From: OFTM10 sp964196195
Lineage (GTDB): Bacteria > Actinomycetota > Acidimicrobiia > Acidimicrobiales > Aldehydirespiratoraceae
NCBI GenBank assembly: GCA_964196195.1
Contig: CAXMSE010000018.1
Span: forward strand, 47,168-111,167
Direction of reading: 5' to 3'
Length of the DNA stretch: 64,000 nucleotides
In this document: in pieces, positions 8,876-18,117 of the stretch
Layout of the letters: each line of letters begins with the position of its first letter
Numbering within the stretch: the first letter of the stretch is position 1
The notes under the pieces: generated by a model
Seen by the model: only the letters and a program-made list of their open reading frames with translations
Told to the model about the DNA's origin: nothing
The model's database searches: none
Made by a program: the position numbers and the translations under genes

Positions 8876-9220
8876 TCAGTCTTGCTCACCTCCGGGCAGC
8901 CATACGACCCAGGCTCGAGCCCGCGCGGTTGCACTGGCATCGCCCACCCCCACCGTGGCGGTGACGGTCGCCCCCGATGCCTCGTAGCTCACCAGCTCGC
9001 CACCATTCAGCCTGGCGTAGCGGTCGGCCGCGGCCCTGCCCTCGGCAGCCCCGGCCAGGGCGGCCGCGTCGGCCGCGGTGCGCGCCCGCGCCGCATCGTC
9101 GACCAGGGGCGCCACCCGCGCTACCGCCAGGATCAGGGTGAGCGCGGTGAGAAGCACCAGCGCCATCAGGGGCATTGCCTGGCCGCGTTCGTTCCCCTTG
9201 CGAATACGTGTGTTGTCCAT
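8876..9220 (-). CDS. TadE/TadG-like secreted pseudopilin (Rv3656c type)
   Basis: 114 residues. A short polar N-terminus with ERGQAMPLMALVLL leads into one hydrophobic helix, then an Ala-rich helical region (AADAAALAGAAEGRAAADRY) and a small beta-rich C-terminus. This is the Tad pilus minor-pilin or helicase-secretion-neighbour pattern in actinomycetes. No other tad gene is near, so a pilus role is uncertain. It is the first gene of a pair with the deacylase. Confidence 0.65.
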   Translation of the reverse strand: MDNTRIRKGNERGQAMPLMALVLLTALTLILAVARVAPLVDDAARARTAADAAALAGAAEGRAAADRYARLNGGELVSYEASGATVTATVGVGDASATARARAWVVWLPGGEQD

Positions 9221-9222
9221 CG

Positions 9223-9254
9223 ACTTCCCCTGGTTCGTTCGGTTGGGGGGAAGT
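9223..9254 (-). terminator. Hairpin downstream of gyrA
   Basis: ACTTCCCC (9223-9230) pairs with GGGGAAGT (9247-9254) around a 16-nt loop, between the gyrA stop and the TadE-like start. There is no T-tract, so the terminator role is inference. Confidence 0.35.
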
Positions 9255-9274
9255 GGAGGACCCTCTCGGGTCGA

Positions 9275-11836
9275 TCAGGTCTCCGGCAGGGCCTCGTCGA
9301 CGGTGGCGTCGGTACCCTCGGCGTCGATCTCTTCTTCTTCGCCGGCACCCTCGGCGTCGATCTCTTCTTCTTCGTCGGAAAGACTCATGAGGGCGATCGA
9401 GGCAACGGAGTCTTCATCGTCGGGAGTGATCACCTTCACCCCGCTGGCCGAGCGACCTTGCACCGAGATGTCGGCCACGCACGTGCGGATGAGCACGCCG
9501 TTGCGGGTGACGGCGAGGATCTCGTCGTCGTCGTCGACGACAAGGGTGCCCACCACTGACCCCCGGTCGGGGGTGACCTTGATACCGACCACGCCCATCC
9601 CGCCGCGCCCCTTCACGGGGTACTCGTCGACTGGGGTGCGCTTGCCATATCCAGACTCGGTGATGTGCAGCAGGGTCGTGCCCTCACTGGCGATGTCGCA
9701 GGCCACCACCGCATCGCCGGCCTTCTTGAACTTGAGACCGATCACGCCGGCGGCGTTGCGGCCCATCGCCCGAACCTGGTCCTCGTGGAACCGGATGGTC
9801 TGGCCGAGATTCGACGACAGGAGGATGTCGTAGACGCCGTTGGTGGGAATCACCTCCACCAGGCTGTCGTTGTCGTTGAGTTTCACCGCAATGAGCCCGG
9901 CCCGCAGGGAGGAGTCGTAGGCGTTGAAGCGGGTCTTCTTCACCCGCCCCTTGGCGGTGGCGAAGAAGAGATACCGGTTGGTTTCATAGTCGCGGGTGTC
10001 GATGATCGCCTGGATCTTCTCGTCGTCCTGGAGAGGAAGAAGGTTGACGATTGCAGTGCCTCGCGCGGTGCGGGACGAAACGGGTACCTCGTGGGCCTTG
10101 AGGCGATACACCCGTCCCCTGGTTGAGAAGAACAACAGGTAGGAGTGCGCGGTGGTCTGGATGAGGTGGGTGACGGTGTCCTCGTCCTTGAGCTTGGTGC
10201 CCGCGATGCCGCGACCGCCGCGGCCCTGGGCCCGAAACTCCTCGGCGGGCACCGTCTTGACATAGCCCGAGGCCGACATCGTGAAGACGAGGTCGTCGTC
10301 GTCGATGAGGTCTTCGATGTCGAATTCGCCGGGATCGATCTCCAGGACAGACCGACGCTCCTCGCCGAACTTCTCTCTGATCTCCGACAGCTCTTCGACG
10401 ATGACGGCGCGGAGGCTGGCATCGTCGCCGAGGATCGCTTCCAGCGCGGCGATGGTTTCGCGGAGCTCGGCCGCCTCGATGTCTAGCTCTTCACGGCCGA
10501 GCCGGGTGAGCCGCCCGAGGGTCATGTCGAGAATATGGACCGCTTGCTCCTCTGAGAACTCGAACGGGGTGGCCATGAGAGCGCCCCGGGCGGCCGCGCG
10601 GTCGTCGCTCGCTCGGATCGCGGCGATGATCTCATCGATGAGGTCGAGAGCCTTCAGGAAGCCCTCGACGATGTGGAGCCGGCTGAGCGCCTTGCTGAGA
10701 CGGAACTCCGAGCGACGGGTGACGACCTCCAGCTGGTGCTTGACATAGGCCACCAGGGCATCGCGGAGGTTGAGGGTGCGGGGCACGCCGCCCACCAGGG
10801 CCACCATGTTGACGCCGAAGCTGCTCTGCAGCGGGGTGCTCTTCCAGAGGTTGTTGAGCACCACCTCGGGGTTGGCGTCGCGCTTGAGGGTGATGACGAA
10901 ACGGGTGTCGTCGCCGGAGGACTCGTCGTTGACATTAGAGATGCCGTCGAGGTCGTTGTTACGTACCAGGTCGACGATCTTGCGAGCCACCGCACCGGCG
11001 GAGACCTGATAGGGGAAGGCGGTGACGACGATCTCGCGGCGCTTACCCGTTTCGCGGAGTTCGGTGGTGGCTCTCATCTTCACCGAGCCCCGTCCGGTGC
11101 GATAGGCCGACTCGATACCGACTCGGCCGAGGATCTGGCCGCCGGTGGGGAAGTCGGGGCCCCTGACGTGTTCCATCAGATCGTCGATGGTGGCCTCGGG
11201 GTTGAGGAGCAGGTGGGTGACCGCGTCACACACCTCGTTGAGGTTGTGGGGCGGGATGTTGGTGGCCATGCCCACCGCGATGCCCTGGCTGCCGTTGACC
11301 AGCAGATTGGGGTAGCGAGCGGGCAGGACGGTGGGCTCCGAGCGGGTGCCGTCGTAGTTGTCGATGAAGTCGACGGTGTTCTGGTCGATGTCGGCCAGCA
11401 TCTGCATCGCCAGCCGATCGAGCCGCGACTCGGTGTAGCGAGCAGCTGCGGGCGGATCCTCCATCGAGCCGTAGTTGCCGTGGAAGTCGATCAGGGGATG
11501 GCGCAGAGAGAATGGCTGGGCCATGCGCGCCAAGGCGTCGTAGATCGCGCTGTCGCCGTGGGGGTGGTAGTTGCCCATGACGTCGCCCACCACTCGGGCA
11601 CACTTCACGAAGTTGCGATCGGGACGGAAACCCTGGTCGTGCATCGACCACAGGATCCGGCGGTGAACCGGCTTGAGCCCGTCGCGGGCGTCGGGCAGCG
11701 CCCGGCTGATGATGACCGACATCGCATAGTCGAGGAAGGAGCTCTCCATCTCCTCCTGGATCTCGATGATGGTGATGTCGTCGGGCTCCTCGTCGATGTC
11801 GAGATCGCCGTCTGTGGGGGGTGGTGTGTCGCTCAT
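9275..11836 (-). CDS. gyrA: DNA gyrase subunit A
   Basis: 853 residues. This subunit breaks and rejoins DNA for negative supercoiling. The catalytic Tyr is in AARYTESRLD. The quinolone-resistance region reads GNYHPHGDSAIYDALARMAQ, with Ser at the position that is Ala in M. tuberculosis, so nothing suggests resistance. The C-terminal beta-pinwheel follows, with a GyrA-box-like QGRGGRGI at about 530. The last 40 residues are very acidic and hold an 11-residue tandem repeat (EEEEIDAEG). The start shares one base with the gyrB stop (TGATG). Confidence 0.97.
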   Translation of the reverse strand: MSDTPPPTDGDLDIDEEPDDITIIEIQEEMESSFLDYAMSVIISRALPDARDGLKPVHRRILWSMHDQGFRPDRNFVKCARVVGDVMGNYHPHGDSAIYDALARMAQPFSLRHPLIDFHGNYGSMEDPPAAARYTESRLDRLAMQMLADIDQNTVDFIDNYDGTRSEPTVLPARYPNLLVNGSQGIAVGMATNIPPHNLNEVCDAVTHLLLNPEATIDDLMEHVRGPDFPTGGQILGRVGIESAYRTGRGSVKMRATTELRETGKRREIVVTAFPYQVSAGAVARKIVDLVRNNDLDGISNVNDESSGDDTRFVITLKRDANPEVVLNNLWKSTPLQSSFGVNMVALVGGVPRTLNLRDALVAYVKHQLEVVTRRSEFRLSKALSRLHIVEGFLKALDLIDEIIAAIRASDDRAAARGALMATPFEFSEEQAVHILDMTLGRLTRLGREELDIEAAELRETIAALEAILGDDASLRAVIVEELSEIREKFGEERRSVLEIDPGEFDIEDLIDDDDLVFTMSASGYVKTVPAEEFRAQGRGGRGIAGTKLKDEDTVTHLIQTTAHSYLLFFSTRGRVYRLKAHEVPVSSRTARGTAIVNLLPLQDDEKIQAIIDTRDYETNRYLFFATAKGRVKKTRFNAYDSSLRAGLIAVKLNDNDSLVEVIPTNGVYDILLSSNLGQTIRFHEDQVRAMGRNAAGVIGLKFKKAGDAVVACDIASEGTTLLHITESGYGKRTPVDEYPVKGRGGMGVVGIKVTPDRGSVVGTLVVDDDDEILAVTRNGVLIRTCVADISVQGRSASGVKVITPDDEDSVASIALMSLSDEEEEIDAEGAGEEEEIDAEGTDATVDEALPET
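9314..9374. repeat. Tandem repeat in the gyrA 3' end
   Basis: The 28-bp block beginning ACCCTCGGCGTCGATCTC occurs identically at 9314-9341 and 9347-9374. The period is 33 bp (11 codons), keeping frame. It encodes the acidic repeats EEEEIDAEG. Confidence 0.9.
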
Positions 11837-13791
11837 CAGAAGTCCAGGTTTCGCACTTCGCGGGCATTGGTGACGATGAAGTTCTTGCGGTGCTCCACGT
11901 TGTCGCCCATCAGGATCGAAATGACATCGTCGGCGATGGCGGCCTGCTCGACCGACACCCTCAATAGGGAGCGACTGCCCACATCCATCGTGGTGTCGCG
12001 GAGCTCCTCCCAGTCCATCTCGCCCAGGCCTTTCAGGCGCTGGAAGTCCTTGGTGTAGTTGGGCCGCTCGTCCAGGAACACTTCACGCGCCGATTCGTCT
12101 TTCAGGTAGACGGTTTCTCGCGTCGACAACTTGGTGGAGTAGAGCGGCGGTTGGGCGATGTAGACGTAGCCCGCCTCCACCAGGGGACGCATCTGGCGGA
12201 AGAAGAAGGTGAGCAGCAGTGTGCGGATGTGGCTGCCGTCGACATCGGCATCGGCGAGCAGGATCACCTTGTGGTAGCGGCACTGCTCGAGGTCGAACTC
12301 CTCGCCGAATCCGGCCCCGATCGCGGTGATGAGATTCTGCACCTCGTTGTTCTTGAGCATCTTGTCGATACGGGCCCGCTCGACATTGAGGATCTTGCCG
12401 CGGATCGGGAGGATGGCCTGGGTGAAGGGGTCCCTGGCCCTCACCGCGGAACCGCCGGCGGAGTCGCCCTCCACGATGAACAGCTCGCGGCTCTCGGGAT
12501 CCTTCGCCGAACAGTCCTTGAGCTTGTCGGGCATGCCGGCACCGTCGAGCAGTGACTTCGAGCGGATCGCCTTGCGAGCATCCGACGCGGCAACACGCGC
12601 CCGAGCGGCGTTGGAGGCCTTCGTGAGCACCACCTTGGCCTCGCCGGGATGCTCCTCGAGCCAGTCGGCGAGGCGCTCGTTGGTGACCCGTTCGACCAGC
12701 GATCTCATCGACACATTGCCCAGTTTCGATTTGGTCTGGCCTTCGAACTGGGGGTCGCCGATCCGAACCGAGATGATGGCGGTGAGGCCCTCACGGATGT
12801 CTTCACCCTGGAGGTTGTCGTCCTTGTCCTTGAGCAGACCCTTGTCGCGGGCGTGGGCGTTGACCGTGCGGGTGAGCGCAGTGCGGAAGCCCTGCTCGTG
12901 CATACCCCCTTCAATGGTGGCGATGCCGTTGGCGAAGCTGTGCAGGCCGTCGGAGTTGAAGCCCGTGTTCCACTGGAACGCGATCTCCACCTCGTGGGCA
13001 TTGCCATCGATGTCCTCCGCACCGACAAAAAACCCCACCGTGCTGAAGAGAGCCTCTTTGGAAGCATTCACATGGCTGACAAAATCAATGATGCCACCGT
13101 CGTACTGGAAGATGGTCCAGTCGGATTCTTCGCGGCGCAGATCGCGCACTCGAATCTCGAGCCCCCGGTTGAGGAACGCCATCATCTGAAAGCGTTCGAC
13201 GAAGGTCTGGAAACGGAAGTCGACCTCGTCGAAGATGATCGGGTCGGGCCAGAAACGCACCATGGTGCCAGTGCGCGGCTCGCCATCGATGCGAGGGGAC
13301 TCGCCGATGGGTGCGAGGCGGTCACGGAGCTCACCACCGTCGACGAACGACATCGCGTAGCGGGTTCCGTCTCGATCGATCTCCACTTCGACCCTGCTCG
13401 AAAGAGCGTTGACCACCGACACGCCCACACCGTGCAGTCCGCCGGACACCTTGTAGCCGTGGCCACCGAACTTGCCGCCCGCGTGGAGGATGGTGAGCAC
13501 CACCTCGGCCGCGCTGAGATCTTCATACTTGGGGTGGTTCTCCACGGGAATGCCGCGACCATCGTCGTTGACCTCACACGACCCATCGGTGTTGATCGTG
13601 ATATCGATGCGGCTGCAGTGGCCGGCCATCGCCTCGTCGACGGAGTTGTCGACGACCTCCCAGACCAGATGGTGCAGGCCGGTGGGACCGGTTGATCCGA
13701 TGTACATGCCGGGCCGCTTGCGCACGGCCTCGAGGCCCTCGAGGACGGTTATGTCCTTGGCGCTGTAGGAAGACTCTTCGGTGGTGGTCAC
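11836..13791 (-). CDS. gyrB: DNA gyrase subunit B
   Basis: 651 residues; the ATPase partner of GyrA. The GHKL ATPase motifs are VWEVVDNSVDEAMAG, DDGRGIPV and GLHGVGVSVVNALS. The Toprim motifs are VEGDSAGGSA and DADVDGSHIRTLLL. I chose GTG 13791 because AGGAG lies 6 nt upstream and the encoded start leads quickly to SYSAKDITVLEGLEAVRKRPG. In-frame GTG 13869 and TTG 13899 would add unconserved residues. It is transcribed away from oriC with gyrA. Confidence 0.96.
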   Translation of the reverse strand: MTTTEESSYSAKDITVLEGLEAVRKRPGMYIGSTGPTGLHHLVWEVVDNSVDEAMAGHCSRIDITINTDGSCEVNDDGRGIPVENHPKYEDLSAAEVVLTILHAGGKFGGHGYKVSGGLHGVGVSVVNALSSRVEVEIDRDGTRYAMSFVDGGELRDRLAPIGESPRIDGEPRTGTMVRFWPDPIIFDEVDFRFQTFVERFQMMAFLNRGLEIRVRDLRREESDWTIFQYDGGIIDFVSHVNASKEALFSTVGFFVGAEDIDGNAHEVEIAFQWNTGFNSDGLHSFANGIATIEGGMHEQGFRTALTRTVNAHARDKGLLKDKDDNLQGEDIREGLTAIISVRIGDPQFEGQTKSKLGNVSMRSLVERVTNERLADWLEEHPGEAKVVLTKASNAARARVAASDARKAIRSKSLLDGAGMPDKLKDCSAKDPESRELFIVEGDSAGGSAVRARDPFTQAILPIRGKILNVERARIDKMLKNNEVQNLITAIGAGFGEEFDLEQCRYHKVILLADADVDGSHIRTLLLTFFFRQMRPLVEAGYVYIAQPPLYSTKLSTRETVYLKDESAREVFLDERPNYTKDFQRLKGLGEMDWEELRDTTMDVGSRSLLRVSVEQAAIADDVISILMGDNVEHRKNFIVTNAREVRNLDF

Positions 13792-13994
13792 ATCTGACTC
13801 CTGGGAGGCGGACGGCTCCCCGTTGGAGGGGGTCGGGTCCGAGGGGTTCAGCTCGCCGTCACCGGTCACTGAAGGCCACCGAAATCCCTGGTGCGGCAAG
13901 CAAAATTCAGGGTTTCAGGAGGGGTCGTGGCGCCGAAAATGCGCTGGTCGGCGGGCCCGTACACGGTCCTTCGAGTCTACCAGTTACATGCTTG

Positions 13995-14309
13995 TCATTC
14001 GCGTCGCCGGACCTTCACGATCAAGCCCTTTATCCGATCGCTCCCCGACACCTCTTCGACCCTGATCAGGAGCTCTTTCTCGAGCCAGCGGAACTCGCTC
14101 GCCCAAACCGGGTCGTCGGCCACCACCACCAGCTTCTCGCCGTCGATCGCGGCAGGCCGGGTGTGGTTGGCGAGGTCGGGTCCGACGATCTCAGACCAGC
14201 GGCCGAACACCGCAGAGAGCACATCCACCGAGGGGGCGCGCATGGTTCCAAGGAGGCGGTCGAGGCTGTGGCTGATCCTCTGGGGGCCTCGGTCGTTGCG
14301 GGGTTTCAT
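13995..14309 (-). CDS. dciA: DciA (DUF721) replicative-helicase loader
   Basis: 104 residues. The DUF721 core is visible in FGRWSEIVGPDLANHTRP and in the C-terminal VVADDPVWASEFRWLEKELL region. DciA is the ancestral DnaB loader in bacteria without DnaC/DnaI; this genome also has a standard dnaB at 50.4 kb. The ATG overlaps the recF stop (ATGA), so it is coupled to recF. About 200 nt without genes separate it from the gyrB start. Confidence 0.9.
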   Translation of the reverse strand: MKPRNDRGPQRISHSLDRLLGTMRAPSVDVLSAVFGRWSEIVGPDLANHTRPAAIDGEKLVVVADDPVWASEFRWLEKELLIRVEEVSGSDRIKGLIVKVRRRE

Positions 14310-15391
14310 GCCTCTGCCACTCTGACCGTGCCGTCGACCACGTACAAGACCTGATCGGGCCGCGCCGGCGTGGGTAGGCCGACAGCGGAGGTGAGTAGGC
14401 GCTGGCCCTGGGGAAGGGCGTCGAGCAGGGCCGCGGCGCGGTGGGGATCGAGCTCGGAAAACACGTCGTCGAGCAACAGGATCGGTTTCGCCACGCCGCC
14501 CGCTCTAACCACCGAGTCGGCTCCGAGCCTCAGGGCGAGCGCCAGCGACCTCTGCTCCCCCTGTGATGCGTGGGTGCGGGCCGGGGTGGAACCGATCGAC
14601 AAGCGAACCTCATCACGATGAGGGCCCACGGTGGTGACGCCGCGGCGGACGTCGTGGCCCCGCGCCGTCATCAGGGTGGCGGACAGGTCGTCGTCCCAGC
14701 TGCTCTCGTAGATGGCTTCCACCGCGGCCGGTCGACGCGCTACCACGTCATAGGCGTCACCGAGGCGCGGCGCCATCTCGTCAAGCAACTCGACGCGAGC
14801 TGTTCTCAGGGCGGTGCCGGTACTCGCCAGCTTGGCGTCCCATACGTCGAGGGTGAATTCGGCGTCAGGATCGAGGCGGCCTCCTGCCGACCGGAGCAGG
14901 GCGTTGCGCTGCTTCAGGACGCGCTCGAGGTCGCTGCGCAATGCGCCGTACTTCGGATGCCGACTCACGAGGGCGGCATCGAGCCAGGCCCGTCGCAGGC
15001 CGGGACCGCCTTTCACGAGCTCCAGATCGTCCGGAGAGAACACAGTAACCTGCACCACGCCGAGCAGGTCGCCCACGCGTTGGAGCCTCTGTCGGTTGAC
15101 CTGGATGCGGTTTCGACCGACGCGGGGCAGCTCCGCCTCGATGAGCTGTTCTCGCCCGTCGCCGGACACCACCACCGCTCTCAGGATCGCGGAGTCGGCG
15201 CCGACGCGGATCAGGGCGTCGTCGGGAGCTCCCCGGAAGGAACCGAGACCCGCCAGCCAACCGATGGCCTCGAGCAGGTTGGTTTTACCCTGACCGTTCT
15301 CGCCGACAATGGCGGTGAGTCCGTCACCGAACTCCACGTCGATCGATTCGTATGACCGCCAGTTGGTGAGGTGGAGCGACCGGATCTTCAC
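14306..15391 (-). CDS. recF: DNA repair protein RecF
   Basis: 361 residues. SMC-like ATPase of gap repair: Walker A GENGQGKTNL at about 30, the signature SQGEQRSLALAL near 275, and Walker B PILLLDDVFSELD near 300. It begins with GTG 15391 (MKIRSLHLTNWRSY), 10 nt after the dnaN stop, and runs into dciA. The typical dnaN-recF-dciA operon position supports the call. Confidence 0.96.
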   Translation of the reverse strand: MKIRSLHLTNWRSYESIDVEFGDGLTAIVGENGQGKTNLLEAIGWLAGLGSFRGAPDDALIRVGADSAILRAVVVSGDGREQLIEAELPRVGRNRIQVNRQRLQRVGDLLGVVQVTVFSPDDLELVKGGPGLRRAWLDAALVSRHPKYGALRSDLERVLKQRNALLRSAGGRLDPDAEFTLDVWDAKLASTGTALRTARVELLDEMAPRLGDAYDVVARRPAAVEAIYESSWDDDLSATLMTARGHDVRRGVTTVGPHRDEVRLSIGSTPARTHASQGEQRSLALALRLGADSVVRAGGVAKPILLLDDVFSELDPHRAAALLDALPQGQRLLTSAVGLPTPARPDQVLYVVDGTVRVAEA

Positions 15392-15401
15392 GGTCTATAG
15401 G

Positions 15402-16502
15402 TCAGCTGACCCGCACCGGCATCAACAGGTACAAGAAGTTGGGATCGTCCGCAGCCTTCAGAAGAGCCGGCTTCAGCTCGTCGACGGTCTCGAGGGTGAT
15501 CTCGTCGCCGGGGGCCACCTCGATGCCGTCGATCAGATACTCCGGGTTGAACGCAACGGTGAGGTCGGTGCCGTTGTAGCTCGCCTCGACCGTCTCGTGG
15601 GCCTGGCCGACGTCCTGGGTGACCGCCACGAGCTCGAGCCCGTCGCCGGACATCGACAGCCTCACGGGGGTGGACTCCTGAGCGAGGAGGCGAACGCGGC
15701 GCACCGCATCGAGCAGGGTCTCGCGATCGACGGTGAGCTGGTTGGGATGGTTCTGGGGGATGAGTCCGCGGTAGTTGGGGAACTCGCCTTCGATCAGACG
15801 GGTGGTGATCGATACGCGCCCCACTTCGAACCCGGCGTCGCGCTCCCCCAGCCTGAGGGTGATCTGCTCGTGATCGCCGACTACCCGTGAGAGTTCCTTC
15901 AAGGCACGGCTGGGCACCAGGACCGTCTGGCCCTCACTGAGGATCGAGGTGCCGGAGAGGTCGCGTACTGAAAGTCGGTAGGAGTCGGTGGACACCAGAC
16001 GAAGGCCGTCCTCCTCCGCCGCCATGAGTACGCCAGTGAGAATCGGCCTGGCATCGTCGCTCGATGCTGCCTTCTCCACCTGGTCGATCGCGGCACGGAA
16101 CTCGCGAGCATCAAGAGTGACAGCGTCGCCCTCGGCACCCGACAGCTCCGGGAATTCATCGGCCGGAATCGTGCGGATCGAGAACTCCGAAGGCGATGAA
16201 ACGATGCGGACGTCGTCGTCGTCCACGGCCACGTCGACCGATCCCGGTCTCAGGGAGCGGACCACGTCGGACACCAGCTTCGACGGCACAACGGTGATGC
16301 CATCTTCACCGCCGGCCACCTCGACGCCCACGGTGATGGTGAGATCGAGATCGCTTCCGGTGACGGTGAGTTGATCGCCCACCAGCTCAAGCTTCACGCC
16401 GGCCAACACTGGCATTGCACCACCGCGGGTGGTGACCGCTCGACCGGCGGCAGAGAGTGCTTCGACGAGGGTGTCGCGTTCGCAACGGAACTTCATGCCC
16501 AT
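15402..16502 (-). CDS. dnaN: DNA polymerase III sliding clamp (beta subunit)
   Basis: 366 residues, the normal clamp length. The three-domain clamp fold is supported by MKFRCERDTLVEAL at the N-terminus, GGAMPVLAGVKLEL, and the C-terminal FLYLLMPVRVS. ATG 16502 lies at a workable distance from GGGAGAAG; ATG 16496, two codons later, matches the common MKF start. The ORF extends upstream to 16646 but covers the putative oriC, so that part is rejected. It is first in the dnaN-recF-dciA operon. Confidence 0.96.
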   Translation of the reverse strand: MGMKFRCERDTLVEALSAAGRAVTTRGGAMPVLAGVKLELVGDQLTVTGSDLDLTITVGVEVAGGEDGITVVPSKLVSDVVRSLRPGSVDVAVDDDDVRIVSSPSEFSIRTIPADEFPELSGAEGDAVTLDAREFRAAIDQVEKAASSDDARPILTGVLMAAEEDGLRLVSTDSYRLSVRDLSGTSILSEGQTVLVPSRALKELSRVVGDHEQITLRLGERDAGFEVGRVSITTRLIEGEFPNYRGLIPQNHPNQLTVDRETLLDAVRRVRLLAQESTPVRLSMSGDGLELVAVTQDVGQAHETVEASYNGTDLTVAFNPEYLIDGIEVAPGDEITLETVDELKPALLKAADDPNFLYLLMPVRVS

Positions 16503-16740
16503 GGTGGGGTTACTTCTCCCGGTTGTATGGAATCCAGATAATAGAAGTCCATAGGGGCTGTGGATTGTGGATGGATCGGAGTTTGCCTTGAAATTGCGCA
16601 GAAGTGGTGTCCACACGGCTTGCTTGTGTTTCCCCATGGCGTGCAAATGACATCATTGTGATCGTGGACAGATGGGGATTTGTTCATGTTCGTCCCCCGT
16701 TCGTACCCATGAGATCCCCAGCGATATCCACTGTGATTCC
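16503..16740. promoter_or_regulatory. Putative oriC between dnaA and dnaN
   Basis: The gap holds five sites close to the DnaA box (TTATCCACA/TTGTCCACA): TGTGGATTG 16559-16567, TGTGGATGG 16566-16574, GTGTCCACA 16607-16615, CGTGGACAG 16663-16671 and TATCCACTG 16725-16733. Together with the dnaA-dnaN position this is the usual actinobacterial origin. No perfect box is present, and no long AT-rich unwinding stretch stands out. Confidence 0.75.
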
Positions 16741-18117
16741 CTAGGACGACGGGTTGTTGAGGCGGTGTTGGAGCTCGGTGACCTTGTCGAAGATCTGTTG
16801 GCGCTCCCCCATCCGGGCTTCGATCTTGCGACAGGCGTGCATCACCGTTGTGTGGTCGCGATCGCCGAAGGCCTTGCCGATGTCGGGGAATGAGAGCTCG
16901 GTTGTGTTGCGGGTGACGTACATGGCCACCTGACGAGCGTCGACCAGGGGTCGGCGCCGGCTACCTCCGGTTATCTGTTCGACGGGGAAGGCGAACAGTT
17001 CGGCGGTGAGGGCGATGATCCGCTCGGCGGTGACGGGGGGCTTGGCGGTGTTGGTGATGAGATCGCGGAGCACGAGGGCGGCGAGATCCACATTGAGCGG
17101 CTGTTGGGTGAGGTTGGAGTAGGCCGTGACCTTGATCAGGGCGCCTTCGAGCTCGCGGATCGATTCGGTGATGTTCTCGGCGATGAACTCCAACACACCG
17201 TTGGGAATGTCGACGGTCTTCGATTCACCCTTCTTGCGAAGGATGGCCAGGCGGGTCTCGAGGTCGGGGCGTTGGATATCGGTGATGAGTCCCCACTTGA
17301 AGCGGCTACGGAGCCGAGCTTCGAGGGTGGGCATGGCATCGGGTGTGCGGTCCGAGGTGAGCACGATCTGCTTGTCGTTTTGGTGCAGCTCGTTGAAGGT
17401 GTGGAAGAACTCCTCCTGGAGCCCGTCCTTGCCTTCCATGAACTGGATGTCGTCTATGAGCAGGACATCGTTGTTGCGGTAGCGGTGTTTGAAATCGGGC
17501 AGGGCATTGGTGCGGATGCCTTCCACGAACTCATTGAGGAAGGTCTCGGTGGACACATAGCGAACCCGGTAGGTGGGGTAGTGGTGGGCCACATAGTGGG
17601 CGATGCCCCTCAGGAGGTGGGTCTTGCCCAGCCCCGAGTCGCCGTGGATGAACAAGGGGTTGTAGCTGGCGGCTGGTGCCTCGGCCACTGACAGGGCGGC
17701 AGCATGGGCGAAGCGGTTGGATGGGCCGATGACAAAATGCTCGAAGGTGAACTTCTCGTCGAAGCGATCGAGGTTGAGGCCGGCGACCTGAGCGGGCTGG
17801 CGAGGCGCGGCATCCGGCGAGCGGAGATCAGCGGCCGGCACGTCGAAGGCGACATCGTCCCAATCGGTGTCGATCTCCACCCTCACGCTCACATCGGCAC
17901 TGGTTTCCTCTATCGCATCTTGGACAAGGCCCAGGTAGCGGCCCTCGATGCGTTCTTTCTGGAGCCCATTGGGCACCACCAGGACCAGTTCCCCTTCGTC
18001 GAACGCCACCGCTTTTGCGCCACTGAAAGTGGTACGCCACACGGCATCGCTGACTTGGGCCCTGATACTGGCGGCACATGTACTCCAGAGGCCGTCGGCC
18101 TCACCAGCTTCATCCAC
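16741..18117 (-). CDS. dnaA: Chromosomal replication initiator DnaA
   Basis: 458 residues. AAA+ motifs: Walker A HGDSGLGKTHLL, Walker B NDVLLIDDIQF. The C-terminal DNA-binding signature is GDRDHTTVMHACRKIE. It starts replication by binding DnaA boxes. I chose GTG 18117, which has AGGA 9 nt upstream. GTG 18150 is in frame but has no ribosome site and overlaps two DnaA-box-like sites. Transcription runs toward dnaN. The N-terminal interaction domain begins right after this start (LWSTCAASIRAQVSDAVW). Confidence 0.96.
   Translation of the reverse strand: MDEAGEADGLWSTCAASIRAQVSDAVWRTTFSGAKAVAFDEGELVLVVPNGLQKERIEGRYLGLVQDAIEETSADVSVRVEIDTDWDDVAFDVPAADLRSPDAAPRQPAQVAGLNLDRFDEKFTFEHFVIGPSNRFAHAAALSVAEAPAASYNPLFIHGDSGLGKTHLLRGIAHYVAHHYPTYRVRYVSTETFLNEFVEGIRTNALPDFKHRYRNNDVLLIDDIQFMEGKDGLQEEFFHTFNELHQNDKQIVLTSDRTPDAMPTLEARLRSRFKWGLITDIQRPDLETRLAILRKKGESKTVDIPNGVLEFIAENITESIRELEGALIKVTAYSNLTQQPLNVDLAALVLRDLITNTAKPPVTAERIIALTAELFAFPVEQITGGSRRRPLVDARQVAMYVTRNTTELSFPDIGKAFGDRDHTTVMHACRKIEARMGERQQIFDKVTELQHRLNNPSS

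Noticed and set aside
10673..12058. 461-aa plus-strand frame across gyrA and gyrB
   Set aside because: Antisense of highly conserved gyrase genes.
16503..16646. Extension of dnaN upstream
   Set aside because: Translates the DnaA-box cluster and lacks clamp similarity.
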